Below, piece by piece: positions 30,787 through 41,727 of a stretch of 64,000 nucleotides of DNA. How positions within the stretch are numbered: the stretch's first letter is position 1; each line of letters opens with the position of its first letter. The notes under the pieces were generated by a model, which was given only the letters and a program-made list of their open reading frames with translations, had not been told where the DNA came from and did no database searches. The translations under genes were made by a program, and so were the position numbers. The DNA is from Pelagibacteraceae bacterium AG-349-O05 (GTDB lineage: Bacteria > Pseudomonadota > Alphaproteobacteria > Pelagibacterales > Pelagibacteraceae), in the NCBI GenBank assembly GCA_003281005.1, contig QCDE01000001.1, positions 1-64,000 of the forward strand, written 5' to 3'.

Positions 30787-32596
30787 ATTTTTTGTAATAA
30801 TTTTTTTTCTTATAAGTTTTTTTGTTGATTTTTTTATTTTCTTTTTTTTCTGAAATTTTATTTTCTTTATTTTGGATTTCCAAATTTTTTAATTTTTCGT
30901 AATATTCTATTAGCTCAATCGTTTTTTTTGATTTATTTTTAATGTCTATAATGTACTCAGGTATAATTAAAGAATTGTCACTAATAATATCTATTTTCAT
31001 TTTATTTTTTTTTTCAAAATAAGTTAAGTCATTAACAAAATTTTCTTTAAGGAAATCTGAAATTTTTTCACAAACTTTTAATTCAACAAATTTAGCTTTG
31101 TTAATTACAGCTTTTAATTCAACAATTTTTAAAATTTTTTGAGCAAAAGACTCATCTGTTAATACAACTTTCCATTTTATTGCACTTTCTCTTAGTCTTT
31201 GTCTTGACATCTCTAAAAGACCAAAATTACTTATTCTTCCAATTTGAATTCTCGCTCTATCTGACCTACATTTTTCTTTAAGTTTTCTTTCTACTAATCT
31301 CCTATTTCCATAACTCAGCATATCGATAAAATCTATAATGATTAAACCAGACAAATCTCTTATCTTTATTTGTCTTGCAATTTCTTCTGCAGCTTCGATA
31401 TTCGTATCTAAAGCAGTGCTTTCAACATTTTTTCCCTTTATTGAACTTCCAGAATTTATATCTATAGAAACCAAAGCCTCTGTTGGGTTAATAACTAAAT
31501 ATCCTCCAGACTTAAGTTTAATTTCAGAGTCAAATATTTGATTTAATTTTTGTTCTATATTTTCTTGAATAAATAGTGGAATTTTTCCTCTATATTTTTT
31601 TACTTTTTTCAGATTTGATGGCATCATAGTTTTCATGAATGATTGAGCTTTCTTATAACCCTCGTTACCTTCTACAATTATATTTTTTGTATTTTCATCA
31701 AACATATCTCTTAAAGTTCTTTTAATTATTTCACTTTCTTGATGAATTAAAGAGGGAGCAATAGAATTTATTGCATTTTCTTTTATTTGAGTCCAAGAAT
31801 TTATCAAAGTTGTTAAATCACTATTTATTTCATTTTTTGTTTTATTACTTCCAGCAGTTCTGACAATTAATCCCATCTCTTTAGGTATTTCAATTTCATT
31901 TAAAATTGTTCTTATTTTTTTTCTATCAGCAGGATTAAATATTTTTCTTGATATACCTCCTCCTTTAGGAGTGTTTGGCATTAAAACTATATATTTTCCT
32001 GCAATTGAAATGAAAGTACTTAATGCAGCACCTTTTTGCCCTCTTTCGTCTTTAATGACTTGTACAAGAATTACTTGATTGGGTTTAATTACTTCCTGAA
32101 TTTTATACCTTTTAAATTTAAATCTATTCTCTTTTTTTTTTTCTTTTTCATTACCTAAATTATCTTTTTCAGAAATATTTTCTTTATTGCTTGAATCTCC
32201 TTCTGTTTGCTCTTCTGATATCCTTTCTATAGGATCATCAATTTCTAGTTTACCTTCAGCAATATTTTCCTCTTCTTTAGCCTGAACTTCTCTTGAAAGT
32301 TCTTCTCTAGCTTTTTCCTCCTCTTCTTTAATTCTTTCTAAATCTGCTTTTGGTATCTGATAATAATCTGATTGAATGTCATTAAAAGACAAAAACCCAT
32401 GCCGCTCTCTTCCAAAATCAACAAAGGCTGCTTGCAAAGAGGGTTCAATTCTACTTACTTTGCCTAAATAAATATTATTTTTAATTAAGTTATTTTTTAA
32501 ACCTTCGTACTCGTAATCTTCAATATTTTCACCTGATTTAAGAACAACTCTAGTTTCGTTAGGATGCGAAGCATCGATATATAAATTTTTTTCCAT
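30779..32596 (-). CDS. rne: Ribonuclease E/G family
   Basis: S1 region NIYLGKVSRIEPSLQAAFVDFGRERHGFL; catalytic IIIDFIDM; MSRQRLRES. Confidence 0.93.
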   Translation of the reverse strand: MEKNLYIDASHPNETRVVLKSGENIEDYEYEGLKNNLIKNNIYLGKVSRIEPSLQAAFVDFGRERHGFLSFNDIQSDYYQIPKADLERIKEEEEKAREELSREVQAKEEENIAEGKLEIDDPIERISEEQTEGDSSNKENISEKDNLGNEKEKKKENRFKFKRYKIQEVIKPNQVILVQVIKDERGQKGAALSTFISIAGKYIVLMPNTPKGGGISRKIFNPADRKKIRTILNEIEIPKEMGLIVRTAGSNKTKNEINSDLTTLINSWTQIKENAINSIAPSLIHQESEIIKRTLRDMFDENTKNIIVEGNEGYKKAQSFMKTMMPSNLKKVKKYRGKIPLFIQENIEQKLNQIFDSEIKLKSGGYLVINPTEALVSIDINSGSSIKGKNVESTALDTNIEAAEEIARQIKIRDLSGLIIIDFIDMLSYGNRRLVERKLKEKCRSDRARIQIGRISNFGLLEMSRQRLRESAIKWKVVLTDESFAQKILKIVELKAVINKAKFVELKVCEKISDFLKENFVNDLTYFEKKNKMKIDIISDNSLIIPEYIIDIKNKSKKTIELIEYYEKLKNLEIQNKENKISEKKENKKINKKTYKKKNYYKKSK

Positions 32597-32696
32597 AATT
32601 TTGTAAATGTTAATTTCATTAGTAATTTAATTTTTCAAATTTTGTTTAATTTTCTTGCCATATCTTTAACAAATTCCAAGATATAATGAAATTAAA

Positions 32697-35033
32697 ATGA
32701 ATAAATTTTTAAGAAATATCTTTATTTTAATTACGTCTATTATTCTATTATCAGCAATTTCGATAATAAGTATCTTATGGACTTATTCTAATGATTTACC
32801 AGATTATAAGTTTCTTAAAAATTACAAACCACCCGTTTCCAGTAAAGTTTACTCTGGAAACGGTGATTTAGTGGCAGATTTTTCACAGGAAAAAAGAATA
32901 TTTGTTCCATTTAATTCAATTCCAAAAAATGTAATTAACGCATTCTTATCTGCTGAAGATAAAAATTTTTTTAAACATCCAGGCGTTGATGCTAAAGGCG
33001 TTATGAGAGCTGTAATAAACAACATTTCAAATATTTTATCATCTAAAAGGTTGGAGGGAGCATCCACAATTACTCAACAGGTAGCAAAAAACTTTTTATT
33101 AACAAATGAAGTAAGTTTAAACAGGAAAATTAAGGAAGCAATTCTAGCTTTTAGAATAGAAAGAGCTTTATCTAAAGAAAGAATTCTTGAACTTTATCTA
33201 AACCAAATTTATCTTGGAAGTGGAGCATATGGAGTAGCTGCTGCAAGCTTAGAGTATTTTGATAAATCTATTAAAGATTTAAATTACTCGGAAGCTGCTT
33301 TATTAGCAGCTTTGCCAAAAGCACCTAGTAGATATAATCCTTATAGAGATCAAGATATAGCAAAATTTAGAAGAAATTTAGTTTTAAAAAATTTGTTAGA
33401 TAATAATTATTTAACTTCAGAATGGCATGAAAAACTTACAAAAGAGAAAATAATTTTAAAAAAAAATAAAAAAATTTATTTAGAAGATGCTCAATATTTT
33501 ATTGAAGATGTGAGAAAGAGCGTAATTGAAACATTGAGCTATGATAAAGTTTACAAACAAGGTTTTAATATCAATACTCCAATAGATTTAAATTTACAAA
33601 CAATTGCAACAAAATCACTTAGAGATGGATTAATAGCATATGATAAAAGAAAGGGATGGAGAGGATCACTAACTAACAAGATTTATAATTCAAAATGGAA
33701 AAAAGATTTAGAAAAATATAAATTAGAAAATTCAATTAATTGGAAATTAGCAATAGTCAAAAAGATAAATAAATTTTCAGCAGAAATAGAAACAGAAGAT
33801 AATATCGAAGGTGTTATTGAATATCAGAGTATTTCTTGGACAAAAAAAGAATTTAATAAATTATTAAAACCTGGTGACATTATATATGTTAAAAATCTTA
33901 GAGAAAATATTTTTAACTTACAACAATTACCAAAGGTAAATGGTGGAATTGTTGTGATGGATCCATTTACTGGAAGAGTTTTAGCACTAAGTGGTGGTTT
34001 TAGTTTTAAACAAAGTGAATTTAACAGAGCAACTCAAGCTAAAAGACAGCCAGGATCAGCTTTTAAACCATTTGTTTATGCGTTAGCCTTAGAGAACAAT
34101 TTTACACCAACATCATTAGTTCTAGACGCACCACTGGTTTTAGACCAAGGAGATGATTTAAAAATGTGGAAACCAGAAAATTATGGAAAAAAATTTTATG
34201 GGCCTTCGACTTTAAGGGTTGGTTTGGAGAAATCTAGAAATTTAATGACAGTAAGAATAGCCCAAAATCTTGGTGTAGAGAAAATAGTTGATTTTTCAAA
34301 AGCATTAAAAATTTATGATAATCCAGAAGAGCTTTTATCTATATCTTTGGGATCTGCTGAAACAACTTTATTAAAACTTACATCTGCTTATTCAGTTTTT
34401 GTTAACGGAGGAAAACTTGTTGAGCCAATACTTATAGATAGAATTCAGGATAGTGAGGGAAATACTATTTTTAATAATGATAAAAGAAAATGTATTAATT
34501 GTGATCAAATTTCTTATTTAACCAACGATTATCCAGAGATTAAAAATAACTATACTCAAATTTTTTCTCCAGAAACAGCTTTTCAAATGACATCAATTTT
34601 AGAAGGAGTTGTTCAAAGAGGTACAGCTAAAAAACTAAAAGACTTAAATTTAAATATTGCAGGTAAAACTGGAACAACAAATAAAAATACAGATACTTGG
34701 TTTATAGGTTTTACCTCAAATGTACTAGTTGGTGTCTATGTTGGTTCAGATAACCCAACTCCATTAGGAAAATATGAAACAGGATCTAAAACGGCTTTGC
34801 CAATATTCAAAAGTTTTATAAGTGATTCTATTAACAAAAATGATGCAAGACCATTTAAGGCTGCTAAAGGTACAGTGATGATGGTTGTTGACCCTTTAAC
34901 AGGTCAAAAAGCAAAATTTAACTCAAAGAATACTATTATTGAGGTTTTTAAAAAAGAAAATGTGGTTGATGGTAAAGTACTTTATACAAATTCAGATAGA
35001 TTAGATTCAAATAATATATTAAAGTTTTACTAA
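32697..35033 (+). CDS. mrcA: Penicillin-binding protein 1A
   Basis: GASTITQQVAKNF transglycosylase; transpeptidase RQPGSAFKPF and GKTGTT. Confidence 0.95.
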   Translation: MNKFLRNIFILITSIILLSAISIISILWTYSNDLPDYKFLKNYKPPVSSKVYSGNGDLVADFSQEKRIFVPFNSIPKNVINAFLSAEDKNFFKHPGVDAKGVMRAVINNISNILSSKRLEGASTITQQVAKNFLLTNEVSLNRKIKEAILAFRIERALSKERILELYLNQIYLGSGAYGVAAASLEYFDKSIKDLNYSEAALLAALPKAPSRYNPYRDQDIAKFRRNLVLKNLLDNNYLTSEWHEKLTKEKIILKKNKKIYLEDAQYFIEDVRKSVIETLSYDKVYKQGFNINTPIDLNLQTIATKSLRDGLIAYDKRKGWRGSLTNKIYNSKWKKDLEKYKLENSINWKLAIVKKINKFSAEIETEDNIEGVIEYQSISWTKKEFNKLLKPGDIIYVKNLRENIFNLQQLPKVNGGIVVMDPFTGRVLALSGGFSFKQSEFNRATQAKRQPGSAFKPFVYALALENNFTPTSLVLDAPLVLDQGDDLKMWKPENYGKKFYGPSTLRVGLEKSRNLMTVRIAQNLGVEKIVDFSKALKIYDNPEELLSISLGSAETTLLKLTSAYSVFVNGGKLVEPILIDRIQDSEGNTIFNNDKRKCINCDQISYLTNDYPEIKNNYTQIFSPETAFQMTSILEGVVQRGTAKKLKDLNLNIAGKTGTTNKNTDTWFIGFTSNVLVGVYVGSDNPTPLGKYETGSKTALPIFKSFISDSINKNDARPFKAAKGTVMMVVDPLTGQKAKFNSKNTIIEVFKKENVVDGKVLYTNSDRLDSNNILKFY

Positions 35034-36134
35034 TGGATAATAATTATCAAAATTTAAAAGAGGAGATTGAAAAGATAAATCAAAAAATACAGGAGTATCT
35101 TTGAAAAAAACAATATCCATTCAAAACTGCAGTCTTTAAATTCGCAAATGCTAAGTGCCGATTTTTGGCAAGATAAAAATAATTCTCAAAGAGTAATCAT
35201 AGAAAAGAAATTTTATGAAGATTTAACTAATTCTTTAAATAACAATATTGAAAAATTACAAGATTTAGATGATTTGAATCAACTGGCGCTTGAAGAAGAG
35301 AATTTACAAGTTCAAAAAGAAATTCTACAAAACATTAAAGGCTTAAGAATTGAAGTTAAAAAAAATGAAATTAAATGTTTTTTATCTAATGAAGCAGACC
35401 CTTTAAATTGTTACATAGAAATTCATGCTGGTGCTGGAGGTACAGAAAGTCAAGATTGGGCTGATATGCTAAGAAGAATGTATTTAAAATGGTCTGATAA
35501 AAAAAATTTTAAATCAAGTTTGATTAGTGAACATAGAGGTGACGAAGCTGGTATAAAGTCTGCAACAATTAAAATAGATGGCGACTATGTTTTTGGATGG
35601 TTAAAAAAAGAGTCAGGAATACATAGATTAGTTAGAATATCTCCATTTGACTCCGGAGCAAGAAGACACACAAGTTTTGCAAGTGTTTGGATTTATCCAG
35701 TTGTAGATGAAAATATAAATATAGAAATTTTAGAAAAAGATTTAAGAATAGACACTTATCGTTCTAGTGGAGCAGGTGGGCAGCACGTTAATACTACTGA
35801 TAGCGCAGTTAGAATAACACATATTCCATCAAAAATTGTTGTTCAATGTCAAAATGAAAGATCTCAACATAAAAATAAAGAAACATGCATGAATATGTTG
35901 AAAGCAAGATTATATGATTATGAAATTAAAAAAAGAGAGGAAGAAAATCAAAATGTTGAAAGTTCTAAATCTGAAATAGGGTGGGGGCATCAAATTAGAT
36001 CTTATGTTCTTCAACCTTACAGACTTGTAAAAGATAATAGAACAAGTTTTGAAAGCACCAGTCCTGATAAAGTATTAGATGGTGATATCGATGAATTTTT
36101 GGAACAATCGCTTTATAAATTAAATGAAAAATAA
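35033..36134 (+). CDS. prfB: Peptide chain release factor 2, expressed through programmed +1 frameshift at 35099-35104
   Basis: Zero frame ATG 35033 encodes MDNNYQNLKEEIEKINQKIQEYL then TGA (35102); +1 frame continues EKNNIHSKLQSLNSQMLSADFW... with GGQHVN motif. ORF track shows only 35148-36134. Confidence 0.93.
35091..35104 (+). promoter_or_regulatory. prfB recoding signal: SD-like AGGAG + TAT + CTT TGA
   Basis: Sequence aggagtatctttga; same spacing as E. coli prfB AGGGGG-TAT-CTT-TGA. Confidence 0.93.
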
Positions 36135-38553
36135 TATTTTAAAATATTTCATCCTACTTCTGTCAGTGTTAGTTATTTTTACAGTTTACCTTAGCACTGT
36201 AGGTATAGAGACAGATAAATTTAACGATCAAATTAAAAATAGAGTTTCACAAATAAACAATAATATAGATATAGATTTAAAAAAAATTAAACTAACTTTT
36301 GATCCTTTAAAATTAAAAATTTATGCAAAAACTGTTGGTACCACAGTATATTTTTCAAAAATACCTTTAGCATTAGAAACCATTAAAACTGAAGTATCGC
36401 TCAGTTCTTTAATTAAAAAAAAGATTTCTTCATCAAATATAGAGGTAAAAACTAAGCCTATATTATTAAATGATTTAATTAAATTTATTAGGACTACAAA
36501 TAATAAACCTCAATTATTTATATTAGAAAAAATTGTAAAAAAAGGACATGTAATTATAGATTTAAGTCTGAACATTGATGAAAATGGGAAAATTAAAAAT
36601 GATTATGAAATTGTGGGTTTAATAAAAGATGCAAGTATTAATTTTTTAAACAAGGCAAATTTTAAGAATATAAATTTTAATTTCAATTTTCAAAAAGATA
36701 ATTATCTTTTTAATGAAATTAATTTTAAAGCAGAAGAAGTAAATTTTACTTCAAAAAAAGTAAACATAAAAAAGAAAAAAAATAGTTTTCTAGTTTATGC
36801 TATTCTTGAAAACGATCGGTCAAGTTTAAATTCAAATATATTAAAATTATTAAATTTAAGTTTTGAAAATATAATCATAGATGATGCTAAATTTAAAACA
36901 AATAATGAATTTTCTTTGGAAATAGATGAAAAATTTAAAGTTAAAAATATTATATTAAGTTCTGATATAAATATTACTAAACTAAAATATAAAAAATTAA
37001 AAATAATTAATAATTATTTTCCAGAAGTTGATGATTTAATTTTACTCGATAATCATAAATTAAATTTAAATTATGAGGATAATAATTTATCAATTAAAGG
37101 TGAGGGACAAATTCAGTTAAATTATGATCAAGTAGATGAAATCAAATATTTGATAAATAAAAAAGATAAGGATTTAAGTATAGACTCAGAATTATTTTTA
37201 AAAAATATATTTTTAGATCAACAAGATTTTTTAAAAAAATTCTTTCCTCAAACTAATAAAAAAATTAATTTTAATAATCAAAAATTAAAAATTAATTTAA
37301 AAAATAATAACCTAACTTTTTCAGGTTCAGGAAAATTTAAAATCGATAAGGATTTTGAAGAAATTGATTATTTTATTGAGAAAAAAGAAAACAAAATATT
37401 TTTTAATACTAATTTAAACATAAAAAATACAAAATTTAAAATTGATAATATTAATTATAAAAAAAAAAATAAAAGTAAAATGAATCTTCTAATTAATGGA
37501 GAACTAAAAAATAATAAAAGTTTAAATATAAATAAATTTATTATTAATGAAGAAGATAATTACATTAAAATTGAGAATTTATCTCTTAATGACTCTAATC
37601 AAATAATAAAAATTGATCAGGTAAATTTCAACTACTTAGATACAGAAAATAAAAAAAACAATTATAATATAAAAAAAGTAAAAGGCCAAAATTATTTAAT
37701 TGATGGTACATCATTTAATGCAAATTCTTTAATTTCTAATTTACTAGATGCCAATGATAAAAAAGGGAACAATCTTTTTGAAAATAACGTAAGTATGGAC
37801 CTTAATTTTGATGAAGTTTATTTAGATAAAATATACTTTGTTAAGAATTTAAGTGGAAAAATTAACATTGTTAATAATAAAGTTGAACAAGCAGATATTT
37901 TGGCCTTTTATAACAATTCACAAAATATAAAATTTACAATTAAAACAAATGAGCAAGGTGAAAAAATTACTACTCTTTTCTCATCTAAGGCAAAACCCCT
38001 CGTAGATAGATATAAATTTATTAAAGGATTTAAAGATGATAGAGAAGGATATCTAGATTTTTACTCTTTGAAAAAAGATGGTGTTTCAACTTCTAAATTA
38101 GTAATTGATAATTTTAAAGTTAAAGAAATTCCAGCGTTAGCCAAGTTATTGGCTCTCGCATCTCTTCAAGGAATAGCGGACTTACTTACAGGAGAGGGGA
38201 TTAGATTTACAGATCTTGAAATGAATTTTACTAATCAAGATAAACATATGAAAATTCAAGAGTTATACGCAATTGGGCCAGCAATATCTATTTTATTAGA
38301 AGGATATATTGAGGAGGATAAATTAATCAGTTTAAGAGGAACCTTGGTTCCAGCGACTACAATTAACAGATCTATTGCTTCAATACCTTTACTTGGAGAT
38401 CTATTGATTGGAAAGAAAGTGGGTGATGGTGTTTTTGGAGTCAGCTTTAAAATTAAGGGCCCCCCTAAAGATTTAAAAACTTCTGTAAATCCTATAAAAA
38501 CTTTAACACCCAGGTTTATTACTAGAACTTTAGAGAAAATTAAAAAAAATTAA
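36124..38553 (+). CDS. AsmA/YhdP-like (DUF3971) large envelope protein
   Basis: N-terminal TM, long beta-rich region, C-terminal FKVKEIPALAKLLALASLQGIADLLTGEGIRFTDLEM. Confidence 0.75.
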   Translation: MKNNILKYFILLLSVLVIFTVYLSTVGIETDKFNDQIKNRVSQINNNIDIDLKKIKLTFDPLKLKIYAKTVGTTVYFSKIPLALETIKTEVSLSSLIKKKISSSNIEVKTKPILLNDLIKFIRTTNNKPQLFILEKIVKKGHVIIDLSLNIDENGKIKNDYEIVGLIKDASINFLNKANFKNINFNFNFQKDNYLFNEINFKAEEVNFTSKKVNIKKKKNSFLVYAILENDRSSLNSNILKLLNLSFENIIIDDAKFKTNNEFSLEIDEKFKVKNIILSSDINITKLKYKKLKIINNYFPEVDDLILLDNHKLNLNYEDNNLSIKGEGQIQLNYDQVDEIKYLINKKDKDLSIDSELFLKNIFLDQQDFLKKFFPQTNKKINFNNQKLKINLKNNNLTFSGSGKFKIDKDFEEIDYFIEKKENKIFFNTNLNIKNTKFKIDNINYKKKNKSKMNLLINGELKNNKSLNINKFIINEEDNYIKIENLSLNDSNQIIKIDQVNFNYLDTENKKNNYNIKKVKGQNYLIDGTSFNANSLISNLLDANDKKGNNLFENNVSMDLNFDEVYLDKIYFVKNLSGKINIVNNKVEQADILAFYNNSQNIKFTIKTNEQGEKITTLFSSKAKPLVDRYKFIKGFKDDREGYLDFYSLKKDGVSTSKLVIDNFKVKEIPALAKLLALASLQGIADLLTGEGIRFTDLEMNFTNQDKHMKIQELYAIGPAISILLEGYIEEDKLISLRGTLVPATTINRSIASIPLLGDLLIGKKVGDGVFGVSFKIKGPPKDLKTSVNPIKTLTPRFITRTLEKIKKN

Positions 38554-39779
38554 TTTAATTCTATTTTAATATGTCTTTTTTTTCCAAGGGAAAGTTTAAG
38601 ATAATTATCTTTAAATAAATTTTTATTTATTTCGAATTTTTCATCTGAAATAACATCGTCATTTATTTTTACCGCATTCCCTTTTATAAGTCTTCTGATT
38701 TCGCTTTTCGAGTTTTCTAGTTTAGATAATAAAACAAGATCTACTATATTTATTTTTTCTTCTATTTTATTTGATTGAATATTGGCTTTAGGTAAGTTCG
38801 AACCCAGAGTGTTTCCGGAGAAGGCTTCTTTTGCTGCTTGCTCAGAATTTTGAGCTGCTTCCTTTCCATGTAACATTTCTGTGGTTTTATTCGCAAGTAG
38901 TATTTTTAATTCATTTATATCTTTATCTTTAATTGTTTCTACTTCCTTAATTTCAATTTCAGTAAACATTTTTAAAAATTTAATTACATCTCTATCATCT
39001 ATGTTTCTCCAAAATTGCCAATAATCATAAGCTGATAAGTATTTTTCATCTAACCAAATAGCTCCACTTTCAGTTTTTCCCATTTTAGCACCAGTTGCTA
39101 GTGTAATTAACGGAGTTGTTAAACCAAAGGTTTGATTATTAGAATATCTTTTAATTAGCTCAACACCGTTAACAATGTTTCCCCATTGATCTGAACCTCC
39201 GATTTGTAAGACACAATTTTCTTTTTTATTTAATTCAAGAAAATCATATGCTTGTAAAATCATATAATTAAACTCCATATAGCTTAGAGATTGTTCTCTA
39301 TCTAATCTGAGTTTTACACTATCAAATGTTAGCATTCTATTTATAGTGAAATGTTTTCCAATATCTCTCAAAAATGAAATATAATTTAAATTTTTAAGCC
39401 AAGTGTAATTGTTTACAAATATTGGCTTTGTATTCGGATCATTATTATCTAAAAATTTTTTTAAAATATTTTTGATATTTTTAACATTTTTTTCAATCTC
39501 TTCTTCACTTAATATTTTTCTAGTTTTGTCTTTACCAGATGGATCTCCGATTCTTGTAGTTCCTCCACCAAGTAAAACTATTGGTCGATGTCCATTTTTT
39601 TGAAGTAGTCGTAAACACATAATTTGCAATAAGCTACCCACATGTAAGCTTTCAGCTGTACAATCAAAACCTATGTAACCTTTTATCTTTTCTTCATCTA
39701 ATTGTTTAGATAGCTCATCTTCACTTGTGCATTGATAGAAAAAACCCCTATCTTTAAATTCTTTTAAAAATTTATTCAT
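38550..39779 (-). CDS. tyrS: Tyrosine--tRNA ligase
   Basis: YIGFDCTAESLHVGSLL; KMGKTESGAIWL; S4-like C-terminus. Confidence 0.97.
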   Translation of the reverse strand: MNKFLKEFKDRGFFYQCTSEDELSKQLDEEKIKGYIGFDCTAESLHVGSLLQIMCLRLLQKNGHRPIVLLGGGTTRIGDPSGKDKTRKILSEEEIEKNVKNIKNILKKFLDNNDPNTKPIFVNNYTWLKNLNYISFLRDIGKHFTINRMLTFDSVKLRLDREQSLSYMEFNYMILQAYDFLELNKKENCVLQIGGSDQWGNIVNGVELIKRYSNNQTFGLTTPLITLATGAKMGKTESGAIWLDEKYLSAYDYWQFWRNIDDRDVIKFLKMFTEIEIKEVETIKDKDINELKILLANKTTEMLHGKEAAQNSEQAAKEAFSGNTLGSNLPKANIQSNKIEEKINIVDLVLLSKLENSKSEIRRLIKGNAVKINDDVISDEKFEINKNLFKDNYLKLSLGKKRHIKIELN

Positions 39780-39824
39780 AAGTTTATAGTTACAATATAC
39801 AAATTTTTTTTAAAAAACATATCA

Positions 39825-40967
39825 ATGAAAAAAAAATTATATACTGCAATTGGGCTAATGAGTGGAACATCTATGGATGGTATTGATTTATCTATAATTA
39901 GTTCAGATGGATACGATGAATTTTCAAACATTTTAGATGATTATTATGAGTATGATAAAAATCTTCAGGATCAGTTAGTTCGAATAAGAGATTTAGTTTT
40001 AACAAAGAAAGATCTTTTACAAAATTCAGAAAAATTAAGAGAATTAGAGCGTAATTTAACTCTTTTTCATGCTAATGCTGTTAATCAATCATTAAAAAAA
40101 TATAGAGATCCCATTGATTTGATAGGTTTTCATGGTCAAACAATTTTTCATAACCCAAATGAGAAAATTACCAGTCAATTAGGAGATGGGAAATTGTTAT
40201 CTCAAATAGTTAAAAAAAAAGTCATATATGATTTTAGACAAGCAGATATTCAAAATAATGGTCAAGGCGCACCCTTAACACCAATTTTTCATCATATTTT
40301 ATCTAAAAAAATTAATCAAAATTTTAATATTAAATTTCCAATAGGTTTCTTGAATATTGGTGGTATCGCAAATGTTACAAAAGTTATTAATGACTCGAAT
40401 AATTTTCAAAACAACCTTTCCGCTTTTGATATAGGTCCTGGTAATTGTCTAATTGATGAATGGGTAAGAAGTAATTCTAATAAAAAATTTGATAAAAATG
40501 GTGAACTAGCTAATGCAGGGAAAGTCGATCAGTTAATTTTAAATCAGGCAATAGATAATTTTAAAATAAATTCTTACTCTCAGTCATTAGATATTAAAAA
40601 TTTCGATGTATCTTTTGCAAGAGGTTTATCGCTAGAAGATGGTTGTGCAACTATAACAGATTTTACAGCATATTTAATTGTAGAAGGTTTAAAGTATATT
40701 AGCCAAAAAAATAGTATTACATTTTTAGTCTGTGGTGGTGGTAGAAAAAATATTAATTTAATTAATCGTATAAATAATTTCATATTAAATGAAAATTATA
40801 TTAATTTGGAAAATATAGATAATTATAATTTAAATGGTGATTATGTTGAATCCCAGGCATTTGGATTTTTGGCAATAAGGTCTTTTTTAAATTTACCAAT
40901 TTCTTTTAGCACAACAACTGGATGTAAAGAATATACAGTTGGTGGGAAACTGGTAGAAAATTTTTAA
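39825..40967 (+). CDS. anmK: Anhydro-N-acetylmuramic acid kinase
   Basis: GLMSGTSMDGID; GFHGQTIFHNP; FDIGPGNCLID. Confidence 0.96.
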   Translation: MKKKLYTAIGLMSGTSMDGIDLSIISSDGYDEFSNILDDYYEYDKNLQDQLVRIRDLVLTKKDLLQNSEKLRELERNLTLFHANAVNQSLKKYRDPIDLIGFHGQTIFHNPNEKITSQLGDGKLLSQIVKKKVIYDFRQADIQNNGQGAPLTPIFHHILSKKINQNFNIKFPIGFLNIGGIANVTKVINDSNNFQNNLSAFDIGPGNCLIDEWVRSNSNKKFDKNGELANAGKVDQLILNQAIDNFKINSYSQSLDIKNFDVSFARGLSLEDGCATITDFTAYLIVEGLKYISQKNSITFLVCGGGRKNINLINRINNFILNENYINLENIDNYNLNGDYVESQAFGFLAIRSFLNLPISFSTTTGCKEYTVGGKLVENF

Positions 40968-41620
40968 TAAAGTGCTGTTTCTTTTTTTATATACTTATCA
41001 AGATGTTTAATTAAAGTATCACTTGTTTTTGAAAAAAAGTGATTAGCTTCAGATATTGCATTAAATTCAACTTTAATACCTTTTTGTGCACTTAATCTTT
41101 TATCAAGTTCAGTAATATATTCTGTTGGAACTAATTCATCTTTTTTCCCATACGCAATTAAACCAGATGTTGGACACGGAGATAAAAAAGAAAAATCATA
41201 AACATTTGGTTGAGGTGAAATTGCTATAAATCTGTTTATTTCTGGTCTTCTCATTAATAATTGCATTGCAATCAAAGATCCAAATGAAAATCCTGAAACC
41301 CAACACTGTGAGTTGTCAAAATTTTCTCTTTCTAACCAATCTAAAGCTGCTGCTGCATCAGCGAGTTCGCCTTGACCATTATCAAATTCTCCATCACTTT
41401 TACCAACACCTCTGAAATTTACTCTGCAAACAGAAAAGTCGTTATCCATAAATGCATGAAAAGTATCTACTACTACTTTATTATTCATAGTTCCTCCATA
41501 TTGAGGATGGGGTTGTAATACTAAAGCAATTGGTGATGTATTTTTTTTACTTTTATAATATTTAGCCTCAAGTCTTCCCGCAGGCCCAGGTATAAATATT
41601 TCTAAGATTTTGCTATCCAT
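40964..41620 (-). CDS. Alpha/beta hydrolase
   Basis: LVLQPHPQYGGTMNNKVV; CRVNFRGVGKS; VSGFSFGSLIAM. Confidence 0.88.
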   Translation of the reverse strand: MDSKILEIFIPGPAGRLEAKYYKSKKNTSPIALVLQPHPQYGGTMNNKVVVDTFHAFMDNDFSVCRVNFRGVGKSDGEFDNGQGELADAAAALDWLERENFDNSQCWVSGFSFGSLIAMQLLMRRPEINRFIAISPQPNVYDFSFLSPCPTSGLIAYGKKDELVPTEYITELDKRLSAQKGIKVEFNAISEANHFFSKTSDTLIKHLDKYIKKETALY

Positions 41621-41702
41621 ACACGATATTGATTATTATTCTCAAAAAAAATGTACATTTATCACAAGTCAGCGACAATATGTTAGTTTTTTTTTATTCT
41701 CT

Positions 41703-41727
41703 AAACTTGACCATTTTAGTCAAGTAT
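41703..41727 (+). promoter_or_regulatory. Putative IscR type 1 binding site
   Basis: AAACTTGACCATTTTAGTCAAGTAT matches ATASYYGACTRWWWYAGTCRRSTAT at 23/25 positions by hand; arms ACTTGAC/GTCAAGT are perfectly inverted. Confidence 0.8.

Noticed and set aside
35148-36134. prfB starting at the ATG at 35148 as in the ORF track
   Set aside because: This would drop the conserved N-terminus; the upstream frame with a classic recoding site restores it.
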